A stretch of 64,000 nucleotides of DNA from Chloroflexota bacterium (GCA_026706455.1 JAPOYS010000105.1:23041-87040), one strand, 5' to 3'; positions 17,937-27,687 are shown, counted from the first letter of the stretch. The notes: generated by a model from the letters alone, not told the origin. A program made the numbers and translations.

Positions 17937-18809
17937 ATGTTCGATACGGAAGCGGTATCAATCTCAGGTCTTTCGCGCCGTCAGTTCTTGGGGCTGGGAG
18001 CGGGGGCAGCTCTGGGAGCCGTATTGGGCGCCGGCGGCCAGGTCGCGAAGGCGAACAGCGCGCGCATCATCCGGCACGTGTACACCAATGCGCGGAAAGT
18101 ATGCCTGACTTATGACGACCTCTGGAGCGAGTATTACACCTTGCGCTTCGGCCGCGAGTACAGTCGGCATAATGTTGGTTTAACGCTTTTCCCGGTCGGC
18201 TTGGCAGTAAAGAACAACCTGGATCGGCCGCACGCTGGTTACGAAAATCTCTATCCGCGCTTGCGAGATATGGGACACGAGTTCGGCTGTCATCTGTTTA
18301 CGCACCGGGACATCCGGAATTTCGGCTTGCAGCAGCTAATCGACGAAGAGATGGAACCGACCCTGCACGTGATGCGGCGCGCGCTCGGTCCCGCTTTTCA
18401 GCCGGTGGGCCTACGCCCGCCCTATGGCGTCGTTACCGATGCTGTGCAAGAACTGTCGGCGCGCTATGGCATTCCCTTGATCTTATGGGGTCTTGACTCG
18501 CAAGACGCGATTTGCACCAAGCAAAGCGAGAGCGGCGACTGCGAATGCGACCCGCCGCCCAGCTTCGTATCGTATGCCAGCGTTTGGGGACCCGACCCGC
18601 GCGATGTGATGTGTACGCAGGAGCAATGCCTGGAGAGCTGCATTGACGCAATTGTCAATAGCTACGAGCATTATCTGCGCCCGGGCACGATTATTCTGCA
18701 TCATGCGCTCAAAGCCGCCTTCCTGGCGATACCGTCTACGCTGCGCCTCCTGCGCGCCTGGAATATGCAGCCGATTCGGTTTTCCGAGCTCCTGCATTAC
18801 GCGTCCTGA
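17937..18809 (+). CDS. Tat-exported polysaccharide deacetylase-like protein
   Basis: NodB-homology carbohydrate esterase (290 aa). The N-terminus has a twin-arginine signal, LSRRQFLGLGAGAALG, so it is exported folded. NodB motifs are present: TYDD (metal Asp), HLFTH (the HxxxH metal pair), LRPPYG, LWGLDSQD and IILHHA. An unusual segment between motifs 4 and 5 carries six cysteines (ICTKQSESGDCECD, then MCTQEQCLESC), possibly disulfides or a metal site. The ATG at 17937 is chosen because it places the Tat motif near the N-terminus; the upstream frame is not signal-like. The ribosome site is weak (AAGAG). The likely substrate is envelope polysaccharide or peptidoglycan, by inference only. Confidence 0.86.
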   Translation: MFDTEAVSISGLSRRQFLGLGAGAALGAVLGAGGQVAKANSARIIRHVYTNARKVCLTYDDLWSEYYTLRFGREYSRHNVGLTLFPVGLAVKNNLDRPHAGYENLYPRLRDMGHEFGCHLFTHRDIRNFGLQQLIDEEMEPTLHVMRRALGPAFQPVGLRPPYGVVTDAVQELSARYGIPLILWGLDSQDAICTKQSESGDCECDPPPSFVSYASVWGPDPRDVMCTQEQCLESCIDAIVNSYEHYLRPGTIILHHALKAAFLAIPSTLRLLRAWNMQPIRFSELLHYAS

Positions 18810-18852
18810 TTCGATTTGATTCGCCGCCCGCATGAACGGATACCGGTTGCGG

Positions 18853-18901
18853 CGAGGGCGACTCACCGAGACGCCCCTACAATTTCTAATTATATTGTAG
18901 G
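18853..18901 (-). repeat. REP-like palindromic element with inverted partner arm
   Basis: On the minus strand this reads ATTGTAGGGGCG, an 11-base middle, then CGCCC; the arms GGGCG and CGCCC (18856-18860 and 18872-18876) can pair. The same layout recurs on the plus strand at 36943-36970. Overlapping it, CCTACAAT (18876-18883) and ATTGTAGG (18894-18901) form a perfect eight-base inverted repeat with a ten-base spacer. It lies in the 243-base gap between the deacetylase and gap genes. It may be a dispersed REP-type repeat, and the inverted repeat could also act as an operator or terminator. Confidence 0.5.
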
Positions 18902-19052
18902 AACTACTGAGACGAATACAGTTTCCGTCGACCGGCACGGCTGTCGCGCATCCGTTGTTTAGGCTATTCAGGATACAATTATTCGTCACTGTGTACTAAG
19001 CTTTGGCAGGTGGTCGAAATGTGGTTCTCGTGGCGGAGAAGGAGTGGAGAAA

Positions 19053-20060
19053 ATGACGATTCGTGTTGGCATCAACGGCTTCGGACGTATCGGCCGGCAA
19101 GTGCTGAAAGCGATCATGGAATACTATCCGAACGATATTGATGTGGTCGCCTTCAACGACCTTGGCGATCTCGATACGATGGCGCATCTGTTTCGATATG
19201 ATTCCAACTATGGTGTCTATTCGGGCGAGGTTGAAGCGACCGAAGGCGCGCTGGTCGTTGATGGGAACGAGCTCAAGGCTTTGTCCGAGCGGGATCCGGC
19301 CCAGCTGCCCTGGGGTGATTTGGGCGTCGATGTCGTGATCGAAAGCACGGGCATTTTCACCGACAAAGCCAGCGCGTCCAAGCATATTGAAGCGGGCGCG
19401 CAGAAGGTGATTATCTCGGCGCCAGCCAAAGGCGAAGATATCACCATTGTCCTGGGCGTCAACCAAGACTGGTACGACCCGGCGCGTCATCATGTCTTGT
19501 CGAACGCGTCTTGCACAACCAATTGTCTGGCGCCCGCCGCCAAGGTCGTAAACGATGCCTTCGGCATTCAGCAAGGCTTTATGACTACCATCCATAGTTA
19601 CACAAACGACCAGCAGATCCTGGATTTGCCGCACAAAGATCTTCGGCGCGCGCGGGCGGCCGCCGTAAATATGATCCCAACAACCACCGGCGCCGCGCAA
19701 GCGGTCGCGCTCGTGGTTCCGGAGTTGAAGGGAAGGTTTGATGGCATGGCTGTGCGCGTGCCGACGCCAACCGGCTCGCTGGTGGATTTTGTCGCCACTG
19801 TCGAGCGCGGGCCTGGGAAACAAGAACTGATTGACGCCTTTGAAGAAGCGGCCGCTGGCCCGATGCGCGGCTATCTTGATGTATCGCACGAGCCGCTTGT
19901 CTCCAGCGATTATGTCGGAAACCCGCATTCGAGCGTCATCGACGCCCTGGCGACGGACGTGGCTGGCAATCTGGTGAAAGTTATCACCTGGTACGACAAT
20001 GAGTGGGGTTACTCTTGCCGCACGGCGGACTTGACGAAGTTTGTCGGCGACCGCTTATAG
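19053..20060 (+). CDS. gap: glyceraldehyde-3-phosphate dehydrogenase
   Basis: NAD-dependent glycolytic enzyme (335 aa) forming 1,3-bisphosphoglycerate. The Rossmann start is [13 protein letters not shown]. The catalytic cysteine lies in [12 protein letters not shown], the active-site His in [10 protein letters not shown] and the C-terminal signature in [10 protein letters not shown]. The Asp after the second beta strand (AFNDLGD) favours NAD over NADP. The ATG at 19053 is used; an in-frame GTG nine bases upstream is a less likely alternative, and both GGAGAAGGAG and GTGGAG lie upstream. It is the first gene of a gap-pgk-tpiA cluster, 69 bases before pgk. Confidence 0.98.
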   Translation: MTIRVGINGFGRIGRQVLKAIMEYYPNDIDVVAFNDLGDLDTMAHLFRYDSNYGVYSGEVEATEGALVVDGNELKALSERDPAQLPWGDLGVDVVIESTGIFTDKASASKHIEAGAQKVIISAPAKGEDITIVLGVNQDWYDPARHHVLSNASCTTNCLAPAAKVVNDAFGIQQGFMTTIHSYTNDQQILDLPHKDLRRARAAAVNMIPTTTGAAQAVALVVPELKGRFDGMAVRVPTPTGSLVDFVATVERGPGKQELIDAFEEAAAGPMRGYLDVSHEPLVSSDYVGNPHSSVIDALATDVAGNLVKVITWYDNEWGYSCRTADLTKFVGDRL

Positions 20061-20129
20061 TTGCTGCCAGACGCAAGCTGACAATCGAGAGCCGCCCTCG
20101 CTAAACCGCATCGCCGGGAGCGACCTGAC

Positions 20130-21317
20130 ATGAACAAGTTGACAGTGCGAGACATTGAGCTGGGTGGCAAGCGCGTCCTTGTTCGGGTCGACTTTAATGT
20201 GCCGCTCAATGGCGAAACCATCACGGACGACACGCGCATCCGCGCGGCGCTGCCGACGCTTGAATACATTCTATCCTGTAATCCAAGAGCGATCATCCTG
20301 CTGTCGCATCTAGGGCGCCCGAAAGGCGAGCCCACTGCCGGGATGTCGCTGGCGCCGGCCGCGCCCGCCCTGGCCAAGTTAATCGGGCAGCCTGTCGTTT
20401 TCGCAGGCGATTGCATCGGCAGTGCGGCTGATGAAGCGATAAGCGCGCTGCCGGCCGGCGGTATTGCGCTCTTGGAAAATACGCGCTTCCATCAGGGAGA
20501 AACCACGAATGACGCGCAGTTCGCCGCGGAGTTGGCGCGCCACGGTGATATCTTCGTCAATGACGCCTTTGGGGCGGCGCATCGCGCGCACGCGTCCAAT
20601 GTTGGCATCGCGAGCTATCTCAGTGCTGTCGCTGGCTTGCTGCTTGAAAGAGAGATCAATTACCTTTCGACTGCGCTGGCGCAGCCCGAGCGCCCCTTTG
20701 TGGCGATTCTCGGCGGCGCCAAAGTCTCGGGCAAGATTGATGTGATCGACGCGCTGCTGGACAAAGTCGATAGATTGCTGGTTGGGGGCGGCATGGCGAA
20801 TACATTCTTCGCCGCCCAGGGCCGAGACATGGCCGACTCATTGGTTGAAGGCGACGCGCTGGCGATCGCGCTCAATGTTCTGGATAGAGCCGGCGCCAAG
20901 CTGGTTCTGCCGGTTGATCAACGCATTGGCGATTCCTTCAGCGACGCCGCCGCGCAACGCGTAATCGACTCGTCCACGGACGTCCCGGCCGGCTGGCAGT
21001 CGCTTGATATTGGTCCGGCAACCGTCAAGAGATTCGCGGAAGAGCTTCGCAGTGCCCAGACGGTGGTTTGGAACGGACCGATGGGCGTCTTCGAGTTGCC
21101 AGCTTTCGCTGCGGGCACAATCGGAGTTGCGCGTGCGCTCGCCGCTCGGACGGCTGAGGGCGCAACCACCATCATCGGCGGCGGCGATTCGGCGGCGGCC
21201 GTCGAAAGCGCCGGTGTGGCAAAGCAGATGTCGCATATTTCGACCGGCGGCGGCGCCAGCCTCGAGCTGTTGGAAGGCAAGGAACTTCCCGGCATTGCTG
21301 CCTTGTCGCAGCGCTAG
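20130..21317 (+). CDS. pgk: phosphoglycerate kinase
   Basis: Transfers phosphate from 1,3-bisphosphoglycerate to ADP. The 395-residue two-domain enzyme shows the N-domain substrate motifs VLVRVDFNVPL, LLSHLGRPKG and FVNDAFGAAHR, and the C-domain nucleotide motifs ILGGAKVSGK, WNGPMGVFE and IIGGGDSAAA. Its length is normal. It lies between gap and tpiA on the same strand. The following gap to tpiA is 103 bases and may hold a secondary promoter (TAGTAT near 21385), but no -35 is evident there. Confidence 0.98.
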   Translation: MNKLTVRDIELGGKRVLVRVDFNVPLNGETITDDTRIRAALPTLEYILSCNPRAIILLSHLGRPKGEPTAGMSLAPAAPALAKLIGQPVVFAGDCIGSAADEAISALPAGGIALLENTRFHQGETTNDAQFAAELARHGDIFVNDAFGAAHRAHASNVGIASYLSAVAGLLLEREINYLSTALAQPERPFVAILGGAKVSGKIDVIDALLDKVDRLLVGGGMANTFFAAQGRDMADSLVEGDALAIALNVLDRAGAKLVLPVDQRIGDSFSDAAAQRVIDSSTDVPAGWQSLDIGPATVKRFAEELRSAQTVVWNGPMGVFELPAFAAGTIGVARALAARTAEGATTIIGGGDSAAAVESAGVAKQMSHISTGGGASLELLEGKELPGIAALSQR

Positions 21318-21420
21318 CCGCGCGCCAGGTCTTAAGCAAAGGAGCCGCAACCCATTTGCGCCGGAGGCCGCGCCAGTGTACAAATAGTATAGGCTTGCTA
21401 ACTCTCATCAGGAGCGACTC

Positions 21421-22194
21421 ATGGCGCGAAAGCCGATCATCGCGGGCAACTGGAAAATGAACAAGGCGCCGGATGAGGCGGTCGCATTCCTGCGTGAGCT
21501 GGCGCCGATGATTAGCGCCTACTCGAACGTTGAACGGGTGGTCGCCCCAAGTTTTCTCGTGCTGACAGCCGTGGCGGCTGAGCTAGCGGAGTCGCCCATC
21601 GCGGTAGCGGCGCAGGACGCCCACTGGGCTGAGAACGGCGCCTATACCTCGCAGGTCTCCGTGAACATGCTCAGCCCCTTCATCGACTACATCATCATCG
21701 GTCATTCGGAATGCCGCGCTTATCTCAACGAAACTGACGCCAACGTAAATCGCAAAGCGCAAGCGATCCTGGCGGCGGGCAGAAAACCGATCATCGCAGT
21801 GGGCGAAAGTCTTGCGCAGAACGAAGCGGGCGAAACAGTTGACTTCGTCCGCGCGCAGGTGAGCGCAGCGCTGGAGGGAATTAGGCACGAGCAAATGACC
21901 GATGTTGTAATCGCCTATGAGCCGATTTGGGCGATTGGCACCGGCAAAAGCGCCAGCGGCGAATTGGCGGATGAGATCATCAGGACGGCAGTGCGCGCGA
22001 CCGTCGGCGACTTTTACGGCGGCAGCATAGCCGACGCCATCCGTATACAATATGGCGGCAGCGTGAAACCAAGCAATATGGAAGAATTTATGGCGCAAGC
22101 AAATATCGATGGCGCGCTTGTTGGCGGCGCTTCTCTCGATGCCGACGACTTTGCCGCCCTGGTTGAAATCGCGGCGCGCGTGAAAGGTCCTTGA
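21421..22194 (+). CDS. tpiA: triose-phosphate isomerase
   Basis: Interconverts dihydroxyacetone phosphate and glyceraldehyde-3-phosphate. It is a TIM barrel of 257 residues with the catalytic Lys in AGNWKMNK, His in IIGHSECR, Glu in AYEPIWAIGTG and the phosphate loops QYGGSVKPSN and LVGGASLDA. GGAG precedes the ATG. It is the third gene of the glycolytic cluster. A membrane protein gene begins within about 26 bases of its stop and may be cotranscribed. Confidence 0.98.
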   Translation: MARKPIIAGNWKMNKAPDEAVAFLRELAPMISAYSNVERVVAPSFLVLTAVAAELAESPIAVAAQDAHWAENGAYTSQVSVNMLSPFIDYIIIGHSECRAYLNETDANVNRKAQAILAAGRKPIIAVGESLAQNEAGETVDFVRAQVSAALEGIRHEQMTDVVIAYEPIWAIGTGKSASGELADEIIRTAVRATVGDFYGGSIADAIRIQYGGSVKPSNMEEFMAQANIDGALVGGASLDADDFAALVEIAARVKGP

Positions 22195-22219
22195 GCTGGG
22201 CGCGCTGGACTACCTCGCC

Positions 22220-23743
22220 TTGGTTGGCGCGCTCGGTCTGCTGCTCTGGCTATTTCGCCAGATTGAACGCTGGCTCCATCAACACATCTTCAAAGTGGGC
22301 TGGCTGCTGACGAACAACTATCAGATCACCACCGTCCTCTATTACATCGTCTTTCTGCCTGGCATTCTGCTGCACGAGTTCACGCTATGGCTGGCCGCCG
22401 GGCTGCTGAGAGTTCGAGCGGTTCGCGCCATTCAGTTCCCGGCGACGCAGGAAATCGGCGAACTGCGACTGAACTTCGTTCGCTTGTCGCCGCAGTCGGG
22501 CTTGCTCAGGCTTTCTTTGATACGGCTGGCGCCGTTTGTCGCGGGCCTCTGCGCTCTCTGGTTGATCGCCGCGCAGGTCTTAGATCTTGACCAGATTGTG
22601 GACGCTGCCAAGTCGGGCGAGTTGGAAGACCTGGCTGGCGCAGCTGCAAAGTTGCTTAGGACGGCGGATTTCTGGCTTTGGTTTTACTTCGCGTTCACCT
22701 TTGCCAATACAATGTTCTCGGATTTACCCAAAGGTTTTAGCGCGCGGCATAGGTCCGCAACGATAATCTTGACCGGAGCAATCCCTGTGGTCGCTTGGAG
22801 CGCGGCCAGCTCGATAGAGCTCTCGCTCGCCCAGGCGATCGAACGGTTGACATCCAGCTTGGCGCTGATCACGCTGCAGGTCATTGTGATGAATATCGTC
22901 ATCCTTGCTGGCCTGGGCCTCATTGAGGCTTTGATCGAGCGCGTTACGGGAAAGAGCGCAACCTTTTCCGACGGCAAAATGCTGACCATGTCACGCCAGG
23001 AAGCGCAGGAATGGAAGGCGGCTCAAGCGCAAAAGAGGCGCGCCGCCCGCCAGCGAGGGACTGAGCGGAGTAAAGAAAAGGTCATCGCTTCCGTCTACGA
23101 ATTGAAGCTGCCGATACCGGGACCGCCCGGGCGAGAACCGGTGAGCCGAAGCATTGTCACTGTGATGGATCTAGCGGAGGCCCGCGCCGACGCTGCAGCC
23201 GCAGCCAGAGCAGACAACATGCCCGAACCCCCGACGATTCAACTGGACCAACAGTCTCAAGCCCCGCCAGCGCCGCCAGCTGACCCTGGCGACGCGCCAA
23301 CAGCCAGTCAGCCAGTGAAGACGCGGAAGTATCCATACCGCCAGTCTGAAGCAACTCGATCCGAGCGCCAAGCGCGAGCGGATGATGAGAATGCGCCCTT
23401 CAGCCGACCCTTCGCAGGCTCCGATTCCAAAGTCGATACTGCCGACGGCAATGAAACCGATGGCGGCGAAGCAGCCGATGCCAGCCCCTTCTCGAGACCT
23501 TTCAATATGCGGACGCGACCAAGCGTTGATTTGGACTTGGATTCAGACAGCTCTCCTGCCCGGCCAAGCGATGGGCGCATCAATCCTACAGCAGCAACCG
23601 GCGAATCCGCGCCGGCGACGCCCTCCAGCCGGACTCGCCCAGCGCCGAAACCGTCCGCGGGCGCCAAGAACAAGCCGCATCAGCTGACGCGCGCCGACAG
23701 CGACGAGCTCAGCTACGAGCCGCTGGATGCCGACGGCATCTAG
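22220..23743 (+). CDS. membrane protein with long disordered C-terminal tail
   Basis: I do not recognise the family. Residues 1-245 hold about five or six membrane helices. The second contains GILLHEFTLWLAAG, a histidine-glutamate pair reminiscent of M50-type metalloproteases, but the second zinc motif is not apparent. After a basic amphipathic stretch (EWKAAQAQKRRAARQR) the last ~230 residues are Pro/Ala/Asp-rich and probably disordered in the cytosol. They repeat the motif PFSRPF twice, in NAPFSRPFAGS and ASPFSRPFNMR. The start is uncertain: TTG at 22220 is given, but CTG codons at 22196 and 22205 are in frame, and AAAGG lies nine bases before the first. It directly follows tpiA. Confidence 0.8.
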   Translation: MVGALGLLLWLFRQIERWLHQHIFKVGWLLTNNYQITTVLYYIVFLPGILLHEFTLWLAAGLLRVRAVRAIQFPATQEIGELRLNFVRLSPQSGLLRLSLIRLAPFVAGLCALWLIAAQVLDLDQIVDAAKSGELEDLAGAAAKLLRTADFWLWFYFAFTFANTMFSDLPKGFSARHRSATIILTGAIPVVAWSAASSIELSLAQAIERLTSSLALITLQVIVMNIVILAGLGLIEALIERVTGKSATFSDGKMLTMSRQEAQEWKAAQAQKRRAARQRGTERSKEKVIASVYELKLPIPGPPGREPVSRSIVTVMDLAEARADAAAAARADNMPEPPTIQLDQQSQAPPAPPADPGDAPTASQPVKTRKYPYRQSEATRSERQARADDENAPFSRPFAGSDSKVDTADGNETDGGEAADASPFSRPFNMRTRPSVDLDLDSDSSPARPSDGRINPTAATGESAPATPSSRTRPAPKPSAGAKNKPHQLTRADSDELSYEPLDADGI

Positions 23744-23760
23744 CCGGAAGATGACTGGCG

Positions 23761-24834
23761 CTACGAGAGCTGCGATGGCGCCGCATCTTCGTCTTGCGGC
23801 GTCGATATCCTACCCACAGCGACGAATCCGAGGGCGATGCAGGCGAGCATGAAGGCGAAGGCAATGAACTTGAACATCTGGCTGTTGGTGACCAGCGTCA
23901 AAAAGCCGAAGAAGGCGCAGACCGAATAGTAGCATAGCGCGATCTGCCTGGGGCTTAGGATCCCGTTATCGAGCAGGCGGAAATGCAGATGCCCGCGGTC
24001 GCCGCGAAATGGATTGGCGCCGTGCCGAATGCGGTTGACGATTTGCCAACCCAAGTCCATCAGCGGCAGCCCCATAACCAACAAGATCGTCGCCATTTTG
24101 GCGCCGCCGATGATGCTCAGCGTGCCAAGCGCGTAGCCGAGAAACCAGGCGCTGCCACCCATGTACACGCGCGCCGGATAGAAGTTGTGTAGCAGAAAGC
24201 CCAGCAGGGCGCCAGCCAGCGCCAAGGGCAATAGACTGACGCTCGTTTGCGGCGGTTCCAGGCGCACAGCGCTATTCAGAAAGAGAACAATTGCGGCGAT
24301 AAGCGCGATGCCGGCCGCCAGCCCGTCCGAGCCATCGACCAGGTTCACAGTATTCATCATCAGAACCAGCCAGAAGAGCGTCAGCGCCACGGTCACGACT
24401 GGCGACCACTCGCCGGTCTGGCTGCCTGTAAACGGATTGTTGAAGAAGGCGATGAAGATTTGAAAGATTATCGCAATTGCTGATGTGAGGATTTGCCCCA
24501 GGAATATCTGAAACCAATTCAAGCCAATTACATCATCAATGACGCCCAGTATGAAGATTACGGCGCTGCCCAGAATCAGCCCGGTCAGGCGAAAGATCTC
24601 GTAGGGATCCTGGCGCTCGATTGGCACTAGCTGCGCCACAATGACGGCAATCGTAAAGCCGACGAATATGGCCAAGCCGCCGAGTTTCGGCATCGAGACG
24701 CGTTCCTGGCGCCGACCGCCCGGCACCGATGTGATGCCGAAGCGGAAGCTCAGCCAGCGCGCCAATGGCACAGCCAGCAGCGCCGACGCAAGGGCAGTGT
24801 TGAATACGATGGCAAAGGCAAGTAGTCGTAACAT
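23761..24834 (-). CDS. undecaprenyl-phosphate GlcNAc-1-phosphate transferase (WecA/MraY family)
   Basis: Polytopic phospho-sugar transferase (357 aa, about ten helices) that loads a sugar-1-phosphate onto undecaprenyl phosphate at the inner face of the membrane. Seen are the Mg-binding acidic motif GVIDDVIGLN, NTVNLVDGSDGLAAG and the cytoplasmic GDRGHLHFRLLD loop. The HLH-type loop favours the WecA/TagO group over MraY. Thus it probably starts a teichoic-acid-like or surface-polysaccharide pathway. Its start overlaps the upp stop (TGATG), so the two are translationally coupled. Confidence 0.92.
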   Translation of the reverse strand: MLRLLAFAIVFNTALASALLAVPLARWLSFRFGITSVPGGRRQERVSMPKLGGLAIFVGFTIAVIVAQLVPIERQDPYEIFRLTGLILGSAVIFILGVIDDVIGLNWFQIFLGQILTSAIAIIFQIFIAFFNNPFTGSQTGEWSPVVTVALTLFWLVLMMNTVNLVDGSDGLAAGIALIAAIVLFLNSAVRLEPPQTSVSLLPLALAGALLGFLLHNFYPARVYMGGSAWFLGYALGTLSIIGGAKMATILLVMGLPLMDLGWQIVNRIRHGANPFRGDRGHLHFRLLDNGILSPRQIALCYYSVCAFFGFLTLVTNSQMFKFIAFAFMLACIALGFVAVGRISTPQDEDAAPSQLS

Positions 24835-25454
24835 CAGGTGCCGAACATGCGGTCGCCGGCGTCGCCCAAGCCGGGAACGATGAAGCCGATTTCATTCAGT
24901 CGCTCGTCCAGCTCGGCCACATGAATCGGCACATCGGGATGAGCGGCCGAGAGCGCGTCCACGCCTTCGGGCGCGGCCAATATGCCGAGAAACTTTATCC
25001 GCTTAGCGCCCCACTTTTTCAAGATCTTGACCGTTGCGATAGCTGAACCGCCGGTCGCCAACATCGGATCCAGCACCAGGCATACTTGTACGGTGGGAGC
25101 AGCCGGTAGCTTATTATAATACTCAACCGGACGCAAGGTTTCTTCGTCGCGATACAAACCGATATGCCAAACCTGAACCGCTGGCAGCAGCTCCTGTATG
25201 CCGTCGACCAAGCCCAAACCGGCGCGCAGAATCGGCACCAAGCCAATGACTTCGCTCGCCTCCCAGCCCTTGGCTTCGCCCATGGGCGTGTTGACCGACG
25301 CGGGCTTCAACTGTAGATCCAGCGTCGCTTCGTAGCAGAGTAGCAGCGCCAGTTCGCGCGCCAGCTCGCGAAACTTGCGATGGTCGGTGGCCTTATCGCG
25401 CAGCCGGGTCAGTTTGTGCTTGACGAGCGGGTGAGACGAAACATGTATAGGCAA
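24834..25454 (-). CDS. upp: uracil phosphoribosyltransferase
   Basis: Salvages uracil with PRPP to give UMP. The 206-residue type-I phosphoribosyltransferase shows the PRPP loop [11 protein letters not shown], the [14 protein letters not shown] segment and the C-terminal uracil loop ending [16 protein letters not shown]. The start codon is TTG, with AAAGGA seven bases upstream. It is the first gene of a two-gene unit with the GlcNAc-1-P transferase and is divergent from ruvB. Both genes' promoters can be read in the 131-base gap. Confidence 0.96.
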   Translation of the reverse strand: MPIHVSSHPLVKHKLTRLRDKATDHRKFRELARELALLLCYEATLDLQLKPASVNTPMGEAKGWEASEVIGLVPILRAGLGLVDGIQELLPAVQVWHIGLYRDEETLRPVEYYNKLPAAPTVQVCLVLDPMLATGGSAIATVKILKKWGAKRIKFLGILAAPEGVDALSAAHPDVPIHVAELDERLNEIGFIVPGLGDAGDRMFGT

Positions 25455-25505
25455 GGAAAGATCCTTTCTGCTCCCGTCGGGTTTGGCGGCGCGGGCCTCT
25501 GCCTG

Positions 25506-25534
25506 ATTTTATAAAGCGAGGATTGAATCCGCAA
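25506..25534 (-). promoter_or_regulatory. promoter of upp
   Basis: On the minus strand TTGCGG (25529-25534), a 17-base spacer and TAAAAT (25506-25511). Transcription would start about 45 bases before the upp start. The box overlaps the ruvB -35 hexamer on the other strand, so the two promoters may compete. Confidence 0.5.
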
Positions 25535-25550
25535 TCCACTCGTCTATACT
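25523..25550 (+). promoter_or_regulatory. promoter of ruvB
   Basis: TTGAAT (25523-25528), a 16-base spacer and TATACT (25545-25550), with the start codon 35 bases beyond the -10. No LexA-type palindrome is visible over it, so SOS control is not evident. Confidence 0.5.
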
Positions 25551-25585
25551 GGCAGCCATTCACCCGAAAAGCGACAGTGCAAACC

Positions 25586-26626
25586 ATGTCCGAGGAGCGG
25601 CGCGTCGTCAGCGGCCAAGCGAAAAAGACCGACCGAGACAACATCGCGCTGCGCCCCCGGCGGCTGGCCGACATCGTGGGCCAGGACCGCGTGCGCGAGA
25701 ACCTGAGCATCATTATTGATGCCGCCACCGCTCGGCAAGAGCCCATTGACCATATTCTATTCTATGGGCCGCCAGGCTTGGGCAAGACCTCGCTGGCTTA
25801 CGTGATCGCCAATGAGGCGGGCGCCAATATCCGCGTGACGGCGGGACCCGCCATTGAACGCGCCGGCGACCTCGCCGCCATACTCACGCACCTGAAGCAG
25901 GGCGATATCCTGTTCATCGATGAAGTGCATCGATTGGGCAAAGCGGTCGAAGAGATCCTGTATCCGGCGATGGAAGATTTTGTGCTGGACATCGTGATCG
26001 GCAAGGGACCGGCGGCGAAGACGCTGCGGCTGAACCTGCCGCGCTTTACCGTCATTGGCGCGACTACCCGCTTGGCGCTTTTGGCATCGCCCCTGCGCGA
26101 TCGCTTCGGCGCTCGCTTCCGGCTGGACTTTTACGATCCGGCTGCTATTGAACGGATCGTTACGCGCGCCGCCAACATGCTGGACCTTGAGATGGATGAT
26201 GAGGCGGCGCTCGAGATTGCGCAACGCGCTCGCGGCACGCCTCGCGTCGGTTTGCGGCTCCTGCGCCGAGTCCGCGATTACGCGGAAGCGCGCGCTGATG
26301 GCGTGATCACTATTGCGGCGACGCGGGAAGCGCTGGCTCTCATGGACATCGATCAGCTCGGGCTTGATGATGTCGACCGGCGAATTCTGTCGACAATCAT
26401 CGAGAAATTTGGTGGCGGTCCCGTTGGTCTCGATACGATCGGCGCCGCCATCAGCGAAGACAGCGCCACCATCATGGATGTCTACGAGCCGTACCTGATC
26501 CAACTCGGCTTCATTGATCGCACGCCGCGCGGCCGCGCCTGTACGATTCACGCCTACAAACATCTTGGAATCCATTTCGAAGACGAGGCCGCAGATCCAT
26601 CTGAGGGTCAGCAGCGTCTGCTATGA
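25586..26626 (+). CDS. ruvB: Holliday junction helicase RuvB
   Basis: AAA+ motor that drives branch migration with RuvA. The 346 residues show the RuvB-specific start [12 protein letters not shown], Walker [11 protein letters not shown], Walker [11 protein letters not shown], the beta-hairpin region [21 protein letters not shown], sensor/arginine region [16 protein letters not shown], and the C-terminal winged-helix end IDRTPRGR. The ATG at 25586 is used; a GTG nine bases upstream is possible. The ruvB stop overlaps the queA start (ATGA). The other resolvasome genes, ruvC and ruvA, sit 24 kb away. Confidence 0.97.
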   Translation: MSEERRVVSGQAKKTDRDNIALRPRRLADIVGQDRVRENLSIIIDAATARQEPIDHILFYGPPGLGKTSLAYVIANEAGANIRVTAGPAIERAGDLAAILTHLKQGDILFIDEVHRLGKAVEEILYPAMEDFVLDIVIGKGPAAKTLRLNLPRFTVIGATTRLALLASPLRDRFGARFRLDFYDPAAIERIVTRAANMLDLEMDDEAALEIAQRARGTPRVGLRLLRRVRDYAEARADGVITIAATREALALMDIDQLGLDDVDRRILSTIIEKFGGGPVGLDTIGAAISEDSATIMDVYEPYLIQLGFIDRTPRGRACTIHAYKHLGIHFEDEAADPSEGQQRLL

Positions 26627-27687
26627 ACGTCGCCGACTTCGATTATGATCTGCCGGCATCTTACATCGCGCAAAGTCCAGCCGAGCCGCGGGATTCCGCC
26701 AGACTATTGCGCCTGGATCGTCAGAGCGGCGCCATTTCGCATTCCGTATTCTCAAATATAGTCGACCTTTTGCGCCGGGATGATGTGCTTTTGCTCAACA
26801 ATACGCGCGTAATACCCGCTCGTCTGCGGGCGCTTAAGTTGACCGGCGGCAAAGTTGAAATCTTGTTGCTAAAGCGGTTGAGCGCGCGGCGCTGGCAGGC
26901 CCTTGTCGGCGGCCGAGGGATTCGCCCGAGCCTGCGTTTGCGCATCGACGACAGTGACATCACTTGTACAATTGTCGAGCAATTGGAGATGTCCCAGCGC
27001 GTCATCGATTTCAGCGAGCCGATTGACGACGAATTGCCTCGGCTTGGCGAGATGCCATTGCCGCCATACATTCATTCGAAGCTCCGGGAATGCGAGCGCT
27101 ACCAGACGGTGTACAGCGAGATTGACGGCTCGGCGGCCGCGCCAACAGCCGGCTTGCACTTCACGCCCGAGCTGCTTGGAAAACTCGAAGACAAGGGCGT
27201 GAAACTTGCGACTTGCACCTTGCGCATCGGGTTGGATACCTTTCAGCCGGTTAGCGCGAAGCGGGTACGCGATCATAAGATGCACCGCGAGCATGCGGCG
27301 CTGGATTCAGGCAACGCCGCCATCATCAACGAGGGCAGACGAGCCGGCGGGCGGGTCATCGCCGTCGGCACAACTTCAGCGCGCACGCTTGAAACCGCCG
27401 CCATCCTCAGCGCCGGCGGGCGCGTCGATAAGCCGCGCAGCGATAATGAACGAGCGAACGCTTTCCCTATTCGCGCGTTTCGGCAGGACACCAGCCTGTT
27501 CATTTACCCCGGTTACCGCTGGCGCGCCGTCGACGCCATGATCACGAATTTTCATCTGCCGCGCTCCACGCTGCTGATGATGCTTAGCGCCTTCGCGGGC
27601 CGTGAGACTTTGCTCGCTGCTTATGAAGTGGCGAAGCAAGCCGGCTACCGCTTTTACTCTTTTGGCGATGCCATGTTCATCACCTGA
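26623..27687 (+). CDS. queA: tRNA preQ1(34) S-adenosylmethionine ribosyltransferase-isomerase
   Basis: Adds the ribosyl part of SAM to preQ1 in tRNA to form epoxyqueuosine. The 354 residues match QueA from the start ([19 protein letters not shown]) through [18 protein letters not shown], the SAM-site region [21 protein letters not shown] and [13 protein letters not shown]. It overlaps ruvB by four bases, so they are translated together. No other queuosine gene lies in the window. A promoter for rplU follows 33 bases after its stop. Confidence 0.97.
   Translation: MNVADFDYDLPASYIAQSPAEPRDSARLLRLDRQSGAISHSVFSNIVDLLRRDDVLLLNNTRVIPARLRALKLTGGKVEILLLKRLSARRWQALVGGRGIRPSLRLRIDDSDITCTIVEQLEMSQRVIDFSEPIDDELPRLGEMPLPPYIHSKLRECERYQTVYSEIDGSAAAPTAGLHFTPELLGKLEDKGVKLATCTLRIGLDTFQPVSAKRVRDHKMHREHAALDSGNAAIINEGRRAGGRVIAVGTTSARTLETAAILSAGGRVDKPRSDNERANAFPIRAFRQDTSLFIYPGYRWRAVDAMITNFHLPRSTLLMMLSAFAGRETLLAAYEVAKQAGYRFYSFGDAMFIT

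Noticed and set aside
18955..18979. TTGTTT and TACAAT before gap as a promoter
   Set aside because: The spacing is only 13 bases, too short for a sigma-70-type promoter; TACAAT alone is not enough.
25757..26575. A 272-residue minus-strand frame within ruvB
   Set aside because: Antisense shadow of a well-conserved gene, with no ribosome site and no recognisable domain.
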